Source of the DNA: a virus
Virus record (IMG/VR): IMGVR_UViG_3300021960_000547
Span: 1-22,930 of that record
DNA: 22,930 nt
Reading direction: 5' to 3' (one strand)
In this document: positions 6,970-13,656 of the stretch, in pieces
How the letters are laid out: each line of letters begins with the position of its first letter
Numbering within the stretch: position 1 is the stretch's first letter
The notes under the pieces: model-generated
The model's database searches: none
Seen by the model: only the letters and a program-made list of their open reading frames with translations
What the model was told of the DNA's origin: nothing
Program-made: the position numbers and the translations under genes

Positions 6970-6998
6970 GGGCTCAGTTTTTACTGGGCCCTTTTTTT
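6970..6998 (+). terminator. Strong intrinsic terminator
   Basis: GGGCTCAG (6970-6977) pairs with CTGGGCCC (6984-6991) around a TTTTTA loop and is followed by seven T. It closes the single-gene unit 6633-6941. Confidence 0.92.
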
Positions 6999-7005
6999 AT
7001 GACCG

Positions 7006-7012
7006 GTAAATA
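7006..7012 (+). promoter_or_regulatory. Late-promoter-like GTAAATA
   Basis: GTAAATA lies directly after the terminator and only 5 nt before the ATG at 7018. If used, the mRNA would be almost leaderless. Confidence 0.3.
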
Positions 7013-7017
7013 GGTAT

Positions 7018-7431
7018 ATGAAAATTATAGTCAAAACACTTTTAGACATTACCGAAACAAAGAAGCACAAACATAATTGCACAGAAAAAATGGCTGTTAA
7101 TCAACAGGCTAACTTTATGAGTTTCTTTAACTGTTTGAGTATGCGGTTTAATCCATACTATGAGGTAGGTCCTGTAGTTACAGAAGAAGACGTAACCGGG
7201 TTAGGTTTTGGCAGTGCATACGAAGGCAAACACAATGTATGGACATTTGAGTTTAATTTAGAAACAGCAGTAGCAGGTGTAGACCATACTACTTTGATAG
7301 ATGATTTTGATTTGATTCCTATGATTTCTATGCTTTCAGAAACTATCAAGATAAATAATAATGTGTTCAAAACAAAGGATAAGAAAGCACGTAACATAGT
7401 GTTTATATTACCAGATAATGAACAGCAATAA
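7018..7431 (+). CDS. Conserved-type phage hypothetical protein (137 aa)
   Basis: A 137-aa soluble protein starting MKIIVKTLLDITETKKHKHN, with a central aromatic/glycine stretch (FGSAYEGKHNVWTFEFNLE) and a C-terminal half rich in Ile/Leu (LIDDFDLIPMISMLSETIKI). The fold could be mixed alpha/beta. It starts between a strong terminator and the small-protein cluster. No RBS is obvious, and a GTAAATA motif sits just ahead. The overall look resembles conserved proteins of unknown function in T4-like marine phages, but I cannot name one. Confidence 0.65.
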   Translation: MKIIVKTLLDITETKKHKHNCTEKMAVNQQANFMSFFNCLSMRFNPYYEVGPVVTEEDVTGLGFGSAYEGKHNVWTFEFNLETAVAGVDHTTLIDDFDLIPMISMLSETIKINNNVFKTKDKKARNIVFILPDNEQQ

Positions 7432-7466
7432 TAGAATAAATATTATTTGAATACAGGCAACTTTAC

Positions 7467-7500
7467 ATCACAATTAGGCATCCATAAATCACAGTTAGGC
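7467..7500. repeat. Tandem 13-bp direct repeat, 21-bp period
   Basis: ATCACAATTAGGC (7467-7479) and ATCACAGTTAGGC (7488-7500) differ at one base and are spaced 21 bp, two DNA turns. They lie in the 121-bp gap before the coiled-coil/TM gene, after a late-like AATAAATA (about 7435-7442). They may be a protein binding site. Confidence 0.55.
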
Positions 7501-7552
7501 CAACTCAGAGTTTACTAATTTGCCCTTGAGCAGGGTACATGGAGAGATAAAG

Positions 7553-7789
7553 ATGGCAAAAGCCACAAATTTAGAAAAAGAAAATTTAGAAGCACACGTT
7601 GACTTATGTGCCCAAAGGTACGAAGTCTTAGAAGGTCGCCTCACTAAAATTGAACAAAAAGTAGAACACATCCACGAAGATATTGTTCACGGCAACAAGT
7701 CAATGATCAAAGTTATCGTTGGTGCATCAGGCACAATCGTTGCTGGTTTACTATCAACAATTATCGTAATTCTTATCAACTTCAATTAA
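7553..7789 (+). CDS. Coiled-coil protein with C-terminal membrane anchor (XhlA-like)
   Basis: The start is taken at ATG 7553 because GGAGAG lies 6 nt upstream; a TTG further upstream has no RBS. The 78-aa product has a coiled-coil segment (residues about 13-50, RLTKIEQKVEHIHEDI) and one C-terminal transmembrane helix (about 53-76, VGASGTIVAGLLSTIIVILI), so it should be anchored with the coiled coil in the cytoplasm. This layout matches the XhlA haemolysin family, linked to lysis in other phages, and similar small proteins occur in marine phages. It could act in lysis (holin or partner) or as a tail/membrane adaptor. No catalytic motif is expected. Confidence 0.75.
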   Translation: MAKATNLEKENLEAHVDLCAQRYEVLEGRLTKIEQKVEHIHEDIVHGNKSMIKVIVGASGTIVAGLLSTIIVILINFN

Positions 7790-7801
7790 GCAAAATAAAC
7801 A

Positions 7802-7808
7802 CTAAATA
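7802..7808 (+). promoter_or_regulatory. Late-promoter-like CTAAATA
   Basis: CTAAATA ends 8 nt before the ATG at 7817, at the head of the tightly packed run 7817-9612. The leader would be very short. Confidence 0.4.
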
Positions 7809-7816
7809 CAAGTGTT

Positions 7817-8125
7817 ATGCAAATAGTTGAAATAATCGCACCACTATCCGAAAAACAAATTTGGGCCAGAAGTGGCAAAAAAGTAGTTCGTAAGTATCGT
7901 TGCACAGCAGGTCAACGCAAAGGTCGTATCGTATCTAAGATAGGACAATGCTTTGCGGCACCTAATATCAAAGCAAAGATACGAATGAAGAAAACACGAG
8001 CAAGACTTGGCGCGAGAATGGCACGTAAAGCAAGAAGAACTAAAAGAGTAAATCCTGCGAGTATTAGAGTACAGAAGTTAAATAAACCAGCAGGAAAAAG
8101 AACGGTATTAAAGACAAGACGATGA
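7817..8125 (+). CDS. Highly basic DNA-binding-type protein, paralogue A
   Basis: A 102-aa protein in which about one third of residues are Lys or Arg and almost none are acidic after residue 12. The segment KVVRKYRCTAGQRKGRIV is shared with the next gene (KLVRKYRCTAGSRKGRIV), as is a second Cys 14 residues later, so the two are tandem duplicates. The pair of Cys might form a disulfide or half a metal site. The N-terminus MQIVEIIAPLSEK resembles the short leader peptides of its neighbours. Composition fits DNA condensation or neutralisation inside the head, as for T4 internal proteins; similar basic proteins occur in other marine T4-like phages (from memory). Its stop overlaps the next start (ATGA). 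Confidence 0.72.
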   Translation: MQIVEIIAPLSEKQIWARSGKKVVRKYRCTAGQRKGRIVSKIGQCFAAPNIKAKIRMKKTRARLGARMARKARRTKRVNPASIRVQKLNKPAGKRTVLKTRR

Positions 8126-8451
8126 GAGTAGCAGAACTATTAACTGAAGGTGCATTACAGATAATGGGGCGTAAAGGAAACAAACTCGTCCGTAAGTATA
8201 GATGCACAGCAGGTTCACGTAAAGGCAGAATTGTTGCTGACCCTGCAACTTGTAATAAACCTAAAAGAGTTAAGAGTTCGATTAACATTAAGAAAGCAAA
8301 GGCAAGAAGAGGCAGTGCAATGAAAGTTGCATCTGCAAGAACAAAGAGAGCAAGAGGTACAACACAACGCCTAACAAGAATTAACAAGTCAGGCAGACGT
8401 AACCTCAAAAACATTAAACCGAAGACACGTAGTAGAAAGAGGAAACGTTAA
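8122..8451 (+). CDS. Highly basic DNA-binding-type protein, paralogue B
   Basis: A 109-aa tandem paralogue of the previous gene with the same RKYRCTAG-x-RKGRIV core and conserved Cys pair, then an Arg/Lys-rich tail ending in KTRSRKRKR. It begins MRVAELLTEGA: LTE followed by G at residues 7-10 is a good match to the T4 gp21 cleavage rule, and the peptide aligns with the T4 capsid-targeting sequence (AELLTEG against QEFIAEA). The start overlaps the upstream stop (ATGA) and its own stop overlaps the next ATG (TAATG). The expected role is a DNA-binding internal head protein; this is inference. Confidence 0.72.
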   Translation: MRVAELLTEGALQIMGRKGNKLVRKYRCTAGSRKGRIVADPATCNKPKRVKSSINIKKAKARRGSAMKVASARTKRARGTTQRLTRINKSGRRNLKNIKPKTRSRKRKR

Positions 8452-8984
8452 TGAGATATAATGATTTTCATATTAATGAACAAGACTTAAGACTTAAAAT
8501 TAAAGAACGTTATCCTCATCTTTCTGAAGAACAGTTAGATGAAATACTTCCGGCTCTCGGTGCAGTGGCAGGCAAGATCGGCGCAGGTGCGGCTAAGTTA
8601 GGCGCAAAAGCCGTTGGTGCTGGAGTTAAAGCCGCTGGTAGAGTAGGTGCACAAATGGGTAAAGCCGTTGCCAAAGGTGCGGCAAACATGGCCAAAGGTG
8701 CAGTTAAAGGCGCAGGTCAAATGGCCAAAGGTGCGGCCAACCAAGCAATGGCTAAGGTTGCTAATAAAGCAGTCGGCCAAATGGCACAACAAATATTGAA
8801 ACCTGGAGCAACACTTCCAATGCCAGATCAACAAGGCAAAGAGCAAGAGTTCGAAATTGATAATGTTAAGGGTACAGAGATTACATTAAAGAACCCTAAA
8901 CCAAAACCAGGCGAGCCAATCAAAACAGTTCATGATAAAAAAGATTTAGAACCTATCATCAAACAGATAGCAACAGGTATGTAA
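8451..8984 (+). CDS. Ala/Gly/Lys-rich repeat protein, putative internal head protein
   Basis: A 177-aa protein in three parts: a charged N-terminus (MRYNDFHINEQDLRLKIKER), a long low-complexity middle (about residues 35-110) made of short repeats such as MAKGA and GAGAAKLGAKAVGAG, and a small charged C-terminal domain rich in Lys and Pro (TLKNPKPKPGEP). The repeats would form an amphipathic, cationic helix like those of membrane-active or histone-H1-like proteins. The start couples to the upstream stop (TAATG) and the next gene abuts its TAA. INE at residues 8-10 precedes Q, a weaker cleavage match. The function may be DNA or membrane interaction during ejection; this is not proven. Confidence 0.68.
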   Translation: MRYNDFHINEQDLRLKIKERYPHLSEEQLDEILPALGAVAGKIGAGAAKLGAKAVGAGVKAAGRVGAQMGKAVAKGAANMAKGAVKGAGQMAKGAANQAMAKVANKAVGQMAQQILKPGATLPMPDQQGKEQEFEIDNVKGTEITLKNPKPKPGEPIKTVHDKKDLEPIIKQIATGM

Positions 8985-9200
8985 ATGAAGATTAATGAAC
9001 TAATTTCCAAATTCACTATTGCGTTAAGCAACGAAGAAGCAAAAGTACTTGAAGGTATGGGTGACAAGATAGCACCCTTCCATTCTTATACTCCAAGAGA
9101 GCAATTCGTTATTGAGAACCTAATACGCAAGGCGTTAGTAAGTAAAGTAGTGAAAAATGGAAGTGTTTTGGTAATGGCTAATGAAGAATACAGATCCTGA
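8985..9200 (+). CDS. Hypothetical protein (71 aa)
   Basis: A 71-aa protein whose ATG directly follows the TAA of the previous gene, with no gap, and which overlaps the next gene by 20 bp. The sequence reads MKINELISKFTIALSNEEAK and later TPREQFVIENLIRKALVSK, suggesting a small helical or winged-helix-like domain; that is only a guess from pattern. VLE is followed by G at residues 21-24. No membrane segment. I do not recognise it. Confidence 0.6.
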   Translation: MKINELISKFTIALSNEEAKVLEGMGDKIAPFHSYTPREQFVIENLIRKALVSKVVKNGSVLVMANEEYRS

Positions 9201-9612
9201 ATTAATTAAAATACTCGAAGAGATTATGGACGCTGAACTTGATCAGAGTCCTATTCCTGTGGTTAAAGGAAACAGTATCCGTATAAAAAATGCTATTGTA
9301 AGAAAAAACAAGCACGGGTTTCACGTGTTTGACTTAGCCGAAAAAGAACATATAGGCTACTCACATAGCAAAACTACAGCGTTGGCTATGGCTCATTGCG
9401 TAGCAACTAAACAGACAGAATCACTAAATAACATTAAGCGGTTGGACAACAAACTAAGCAAGTTCTATAATGATGCTATATTTTACAAGTATACTGTAGA
9501 ACATACAAGCGATAGCATTAAAAAAGACGCCGCTTTGATGCGTTTTGAGATTGCTATAGAGGATTGTTGGTCCATAAAAGAACAAATTGAAAACTACATA
9601 TTTGATAAATAA
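9181..9612 (+). CDS. Hypothetical protein (143 aa)
   Basis: A 143-aa protein with a short beta-like section (GNSIRIKNAIVRKNKHGFHV, then FDLAEKEHIGYSHS) followed by helices (TTALAMAHCVATK, NNIKRLDNKLSKFYND). The pattern resembles small phage proteins that carry a strand-rich half and a helical half, but I recognise no family. It overlaps the upstream gene by 20 bp and ends at a GATAAATA motif that may be the late promoter of the next gene. Confidence 0.65.
   Translation: MKNTDPELIKILEEIMDAELDQSPIPVVKGNSIRIKNAIVRKNKHGFHVFDLAEKEHIGYSHSKTTALAMAHCVATKQTESLNNIKRLDNKLSKFYNDAIFYKYTVEHTSDSIKKDAALMRFEIAIEDCWSIKEQIENYIFDK
9604..9611 (+). promoter_or_regulatory. Late-promoter-like GATAAATA
   Basis: GATAAATA overlaps the stop of the 9181 gene and lies 23 nt before the ATG at 9635, with AAAGGA as RBS in between. 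Confidence 0.45.
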
Positions 9613-9634
9613 ATATAGTTAAAGGAACAGTATA

Positions 9635-10408
9635 ATGAAAGTTAGCCAATTTACAAAACCAATTACAGCAAAGTCGCTGAATGAGAGCCTTGAACAAAGA
9701 TTTGGCTCATCAATTAATGTTGATGCATTCACTACAGAGCAATTACAAGATGCACGTAACAAGTTAAGAACTAAAATTGCGGATATCGAAACTAACGAAT
9801 CATTTGACGCTGTGAACAGCGATGAATATCAAAAAAATAATATGTTCCTAAAAGTAATTAATAAGGCTATCGAAGAAAGAGCAAACATTGTAGAGGCAGA
9901 CGTTGATACAGACGAAGCAATCAACGAAGGCGCAGAAGAAGCGGCAACATTGGTTATGGCCGCAAAAGATATGGTTGATAGAATTACAGGCTGGATGGAA
10001 GACACAGCAGAAATGCAAACAGAATCAATGCTTGAAATAGGCGACAAGATTCGTGACGAAATGGGCAGTGAACAATCAGAACAATTTATCGGAACAGTTA
10101 AACCAGCACTTGAAACACTTTTCACAACATTAGAACAAACACGCGACGCACTAACAGGTGGCGTAGCCATCTTAACAGGCGAAGGCGCTCCCGAAACTAT
10201 GGGTGACGAAGTTCCTGCAGAAGAGCCAGAAATGGAACCAACAGTTGATGCAGAAGCAGAAGCAGAAGCACCAGTAGAAGGTGAAGATGAGTTTGGCGCG
10301 GCGGCTCCAGCGGCTGGCGGTGAAGAAGAAGCCGGCAGAGCAAAACGTGAGTCAATCGAAAGAAGCAGAAGGCTTGGGTCAATCCTAAGTGATTCAAAAA
10401 AAAAGTAA
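9635..10408 (+). CDS. Acidic scaffold-like protein, short (zero-frame) form
   Basis: A 257-aa protein with a helical first two thirds and an extremely acidic, Ala/Glu/Pro-rich stretch near residues 185-235 (VDAEAEAEAPVEGEDEF), ending KRESIERSRRLGSILSDSKKK. Acidic, helical composition fits scaffold or prohead-core proteins of T4-like phages. The N-terminus MKVSQFTKPITAKSLNES contains LNE then S (residues 15-18), and INE-G and IVE-A occur later, all matching gp21-type sites. The RBS AAAGGA is clear. The stop TAA comes straight after a run of nine A and a final G, where a -1 slip would join the ORF to the next reading frame. No enzyme motif. Confidence 0.72.
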   Translation: MKVSQFTKPITAKSLNESLEQRFGSSINVDAFTTEQLQDARNKLRTKIADIETNESFDAVNSDEYQKNNMFLKVINKAIEERANIVEADVDTDEAINEGAEEAATLVMAAKDMVDRITGWMEDTAEMQTESMLEIGDKIRDEMGSEQSEQFIGTVKPALETLFTTLEQTRDALTGGVAILTGEGAPETMGDEVPAEEPEMEPTVDAEAEAEAPVEGEDEFGAAAPAAGGEEEAGRAKRESIERSRRLGSILSDSKKK

Positions 10409-10435
10409 TTGAATCAGCATCACCCAATCTGCTGA
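10399..10435 (+). other. Candidate -1 programmed ribosomal frameshift site
   Basis: The heptamer A-AAA-AAG (10399-10405, within nine A) is a classic bacterial -1 slippery sequence in the correct frame. Eight bases later a hairpin forms: TCAGCA (10414-10419) pairs with TGCTGA (10430-10435) around a 10-nt loop. Spacer length and frame both suit -1 shifting, and the zero-frame stop overlaps the site. Confidence 0.6.
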
Positions 10436-10704
10436 AAATCTTAAATTTTCTTGTAAAAAACAAAAAGGCAACAGTGTCTTGGGAAGAACTCAACGGCTAT
10501 ATGGACAACATGGGTGCTGAACAGTATAACCAAGACACATTCAAAGCCGCATACGATCAAGATCCACAAATTAAATCACTTGTATCAAGTTTTGATCCAG
10601 AAGGTATCACACTCAAAGGTGGCGAAGAACCTGCACAACCAGCACAAGACAACACAGTAGACAACATGGCTAAGTCAGCAACAGCCAATGCTATGTCACA
10701 ATAA
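10405..10704 (+). CDS. -1 frame extension of the scaffold-like protein (99 aa)
   Basis: This reading frame is open from 10393 and would be entered by a -1 slip at 10405, giving a 356-aa fusion. It encodes VIESASPNLLKILNFLVKNK, then ATVSWEELNGYMDNMGAEQY, and ends DNMAKSATANAMSQ, which is protein-like. The part after 10474 could instead start at GTG 10474, but no Shine-Dalgarno precedes it, and the protein-like sequence extends upstream of that codon without a start. Either a programmed frameshift or an assembly or sequencing indel in the A-run explains the arrangement; the slippery site plus hairpin favour the former. Confidence 0.6.
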   Translation, partial: VIESASPNLLKILNFLVKNKKATVSWEELNGYMDNMGAEQYNQDTFKAAYDQDPQIKSLVSSFDPEGITLKGGEEPAQPAQDNTVDNMAKSATANAMSQ

Positions 10705-10713
10705 AATAAACAC

Positions 10714-10742
10714 TTGACTTTTTTACGTAAGTACTGTATAGT
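10714..10742 (+). promoter_or_regulatory. sigma70-like promoter
   Basis: TTGACT (10714-10719), 17-bp spacer, TATAGT (10737-10742), just after the upstream stop. It drives the 2OG oxygenase gene and probably the exonuclease gene. Confidence 0.75.
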
Positions 10743-10765
10743 GTACGTTATGAATGAAGGTCGAA

Positions 10766-11326
10766 ATGATTCAAAACTATAAAGAAATTGGTGAGCAATG
10801 GATTTTGCACTCACACTATCCTCAATACAAAGAGTTCGAAGTACTATTCGATAAGATAATTGCGGATGATGAAAGCCAAGGCACCACAACAGTTGATGGT
10901 GAGCAAATTTATATTCCAAAAGACAATCATGAATATCAAAGAATCCAAGATAGATTTTTTGAATGGCTTGAAAAACAATTTGAGTTTAAAAACATTTATG
11001 ATTTCAAATGCATTGAGTCTTGGATAATCTACTATCAAAAGGGTGGATACCAAGGACTTCATGTGCATCAAGGAGATATGAATAAGGATACTTTTAGTGC
11101 AGTAATACATTTAGATACTGTTCCTATTTTACATAATACAAGAAATAAGTTTAACGGAATGCTTTGGACACTGATGCCAGAACCAAATGGGTTTCAACAT
11201 CCAGATCATTTTCCAAGCGTTGAAGGTGGAGTTATATGCCTCGACGGTAGAGTATGGCATGGTGTGTATCCTACAGATAGTATTAGACGCACCGTAGTAT
11301 ACGATATAGAATATAAAAGGAAATAA
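10766..11326 (+). CDS. 2OG-Fe(II) oxygenase-like protein (186 aa)
   Basis: This protein looks like a 2-oxoglutarate/Fe(II)-dependent dioxygenase of the phage type. In the second half, YQGLHVHQGD (H99/H101, D104) gives the proximal iron ligands, VWHGVYP (H165) the distal His, and IRRTVVYDIEY (R174/R175) the 2OG-binding Arg with the closing strand. The start is set at ATG 10766, with GAAGG five bases upstream, rather than ATG 10754, which has no RBS. The gene follows a sigma70-type promoter and is two bases ahead of the exonuclease start. The substrate is unknown; phage members are thought to hydroxylate proteins or modify nucleic acids. Confidence 0.75.
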   Translation: MIQNYKEIGEQWILHSHYPQYKEFEVLFDKIIADDESQGTTTVDGEQIYIPKDNHEYQRIQDRFFEWLEKQFEFKNIYDFKCIESWIIYYQKGGYQGLHVHQGDMNKDTFSAVIHLDTVPILHNTRNKFNGMLWTLMPEPNGFQHPDHFPSVEGGVICLDGRVWHGVYPTDSIRRTVVYDIEYKRK

Positions 11327-11328
11327 TT

Positions 11329-12009
11329 TTGTCATTAATAACTAAACGATACCTGTATGAAGAAATCAAACGACAACAAGTAGATGGTAAACGTCTGTAT
11401 GCTTGTCCAGACGGCAATGCTGTAGCAAGTGTAACAACTATCTTAGATAAAACAAAAGATAAAACACATCTTATTGCTTGGCGTAAACGTGTAGGTGAAC
11501 AAAAAGCACAAGAGATTGTAACAGAAGCCGCAGGTGTTGGTACACGTATGCACAAGTATCTTGAAGACTATATTGATACAGGAGAATGGCCACAACCAGG
11601 TAGCAATCCATATGCTCAACAAGCACACAAGATGGCAGAGCAAGTCAAAGAAAAAGCAATGTCTGATGTAGATGAAATTTGGGGTAGCGAAGTTAACTTG
11701 TTTCACCCTAAAATTTATGCAGGCACAACTGACCTTGTAGGTATGTACAAAGGGCAACCTTGTATAATGGACTTTAAACAAACTAATAAACCTAAAAAAG
11801 AAGAGTGGGTTGAAGATTACTATCTACAATTAGTAGCCTATGCACTTGCACACAACGAACTATATGGTACAAACATACAAGAAGGCCATGTGTTTATGTG
11901 CAGTAGAGACTTACAATATCAGCAGTTTGACCTAACACCAGACCAGTTTAAACACTGGGAATCTAAATGGTGGGATAGAGTATATCTGTATTACGACAAT
12001 TTCGCATAA
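11329..12009 (+). CDS. PD-(D/E)XK exonuclease (RecB/Cas4-like)
   Basis: A 226-aa nuclease of the RecB-like PD-(D/E)XK superfamily. The core is visible: GTRMHKYLEDY (H75), AGTTDLVG (D135), IMDFKQT (D148-x-K150) and the downstream helix motif QLVAYA (Q167, Y171). These residues bind metal and cut DNA strands; in T4-like marine phages such enzymes are usually called exonucleases in replication or recombination. The start is a TTG preceded by AAAAGG, since no ATG lies nearby. It sits between the 2OG oxygenase and the tail gene. All key residues are intact. Confidence 0.87.
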   Translation: MSLITKRYLYEEIKRQQVDGKRLYACPDGNAVASVTTILDKTKDKTHLIAWRKRVGEQKAQEIVTEAAGVGTRMHKYLEDYIDTGEWPQPGSNPYAQQAHKMAEQVKEKAMSDVDEIWGSEVNLFHPKIYAGTTDLVGMYKGQPCIMDFKQTNKPKKEEWVEDYYLQLVAYALAHNELYGTNIQEGHVFMCSRDLQYQQFDLTPDQFKHWESKWWDRVYLYYDNFA

Positions 12010-12012
12010 ATA
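12005..12012 (+). promoter_or_regulatory. Late-promoter-like CATAAATA
   Basis: CATAAATA overlaps the exonuclease stop and lies 20 nt before the GTG start of the tail protein, with AAGGAG between them. Confidence 0.45.
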
Positions 12013-12032
12013 CTTGTAATAAGGAGTAAGCA

Positions 12033-13652
12033 GTGGCAGTCGTACAAATATCACGTATTCAAGTTCGTAGAGGACGTAAAAACACAGGATCAGGTATCCC
12101 ACAGTTAGCGGGTGGTGAACTTGGCTGGGCAGTTGATGCACAGGAACTATTCATTGGTAATGGAGCAGTTTCAGAAGGATCACCAGCAGTAGGTAATACT
12201 AAAATCCTTACTGAAAACGACAACTTATTCACTCTTGCAGATCAATACACTTACAAGTCGGGTACAAATGTTCAAACAGGTTCCACAGTAAGTGGACCAG
12301 TTAAAAGAACACTACAGGATAGATTAGATGATATGGTTTCTATTCGTTCTTTTGGTGGTACAGGTGATGGAACAGATCATACTGCAATTCTTCAAAGAGC
12401 AATTGATCAATTATATATTAATACTTCTACTAAAGGAACAACAGGAAGTAGAGTAAAATTAACTCTTGAAGCAGGAACATATACTATTAATGATACAATT
12501 TATCTACCACCTTATGCAACAATATTAGGTGCAGGTGCAGATAAAACTGTTATTAATCAAACTGCTGACAAGCCTATCTTTAAAACAGTTAACGATACAA
12601 GTACTCCAGGCTCATACAATAACGATGCTGGAACAACTTCATTAAACCAAGCAAGAAATATTTTATTAGAAGGTTTAACACTTTCACATTATTCAAATGG
12701 CTTCCTTGGAATTAACCTTACAAATTGTAAAGATAGTGTTTTTAAAGATATTATCTTAAAAGCAACATGGACATCAGGCAACACACCTAATTCAGGTAAC
12801 CAGGCTATTCAAATGAACAACCTAAGTACAGTAGTAGGTTGCTTTAACAACATCTTTGATAATGTAAAAATTCAAGGCTGGGGCTATGGTATTAAGTCGG
12901 ACTATGACATTTATGAAAACACATGGAAGAACTGTACATTTGATACTTTAGGTTATGCAGTTTGGTTTGGTGAGAACACAGTCATTGGTGACCAAGGTCA
13001 AGCAACTGGTCCAGAGCGAAATCAAATTACACATAATATTTTTAGCAACATTGATAAGAATGCAATTATTTTTACCAAAGGTCAATACAACGAAGTTTCA
13101 CACAACAGATTCTATGGAGTAGGAAACAATGGCGGTACAAGTGCCGCGGCGGCATATACAATCATTAAATCAATTCCTACACAGAACGTCAGTATTGATA
13201 ACTGGTTTAGTAGAACACAAGACTTATCCACAGATGTAACATTCAATAATAGTACTCCATACATATCAGAAATTGAAGGACCAGTTCATTCTGAATACAC
13301 GTATGCGAATCAAATAAACACAGGACAACAAAACGCATTTGAAACTATTTTCAATCTACCAGGAGACTTTACAAGAGTTTACAAGATTGAATATAAATTT
13401 AAGAGTAACCAAGTAAATGCTATGCGTCAAGGTGTATTAGAAGTAATTGTAAACAAAACTACAAACACAATTACATACACAGACACATATGATTACAATG
13501 GTGAACTTGCATTTACAAATACTATGCAACTTAAAGCACAGTTTTTAGATTTAAATACCGATGCAACAAACGACACAATTGGTATTAGAATGAAAAACAC
13601 TGTAACAAGTGAAGATGCAACACTTTCATACAAAGTTAAAATTTTAAATTAG
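12033..13652 (+). CDS. Tail fibre/spike protein with pectate-lyase-type beta-helix
   Basis: A 539-aa protein starting at GTG with a strong RBS (AAGGAG). Residues 1 to about 75 resemble the N-terminal domain of phage tropism/fibre proteins (IQVRRGRKNTGSGIPQLAGG, then GELGWAVDAQELFIGNG). Residues about 100-400 read as a right-handed beta-helix of the pectate-lyase superfamily: RSFGGTGDGTDHTAILQRAI, then LEAGTYTINDTIYLPP and repeated N/S-rich rungs. The last 130 residues form a separate beta-rich domain. It should be a virion receptor-binding or glycan-degrading tail protein, but no catalytic residues are assigned. It is the clearest host-range gene in the window. Confidence 0.85.
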   Translation: MAVVQISRIQVRRGRKNTGSGIPQLAGGELGWAVDAQELFIGNGAVSEGSPAVGNTKILTENDNLFTLADQYTYKSGTNVQTGSTVSGPVKRTLQDRLDDMVSIRSFGGTGDGTDHTAILQRAIDQLYINTSTKGTTGSRVKLTLEAGTYTINDTIYLPPYATILGAGADKTVINQTADKPIFKTVNDTSTPGSYNNDAGTTSLNQARNILLEGLTLSHYSNGFLGINLTNCKDSVFKDIILKATWTSGNTPNSGNQAIQMNNLSTVVGCFNNIFDNVKIQGWGYGIKSDYDIYENTWKNCTFDTLGYAVWFGENTVIGDQGQATGPERNQITHNIFSNIDKNAIIFTKGQYNEVSHNRFYGVGNNGGTSAAAAYTIIKSIPTQNVSIDNWFSRTQDLSTDVTFNNSTPYISEIEGPVHSEYTYANQINTGQQNAFETIFNLPGDFTRVYKIEYKFKSNQVNAMRQGVLEVIVNKTTNTITYTDTYDYNGELAFTNTMQLKAQFLDLNTDATNDTIGIRMKNTVTSEDATLSYKVKILN

Positions 13653-13656
13653 ATTC

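Noticed and set aside
7520-7552. TTG start upstream for the coiled-coil/TM gene
   Set aside because: GGAGAG lies just before ATG 7553, and the added residues are not preceded by an RBS.
10474-10704. Independent gene starting at GTG 10474
   Set aside because: There is no Shine-Dalgarno, and the frame with protein-like sequence extends upstream to the slippery site, so frameshift extension explains it better.
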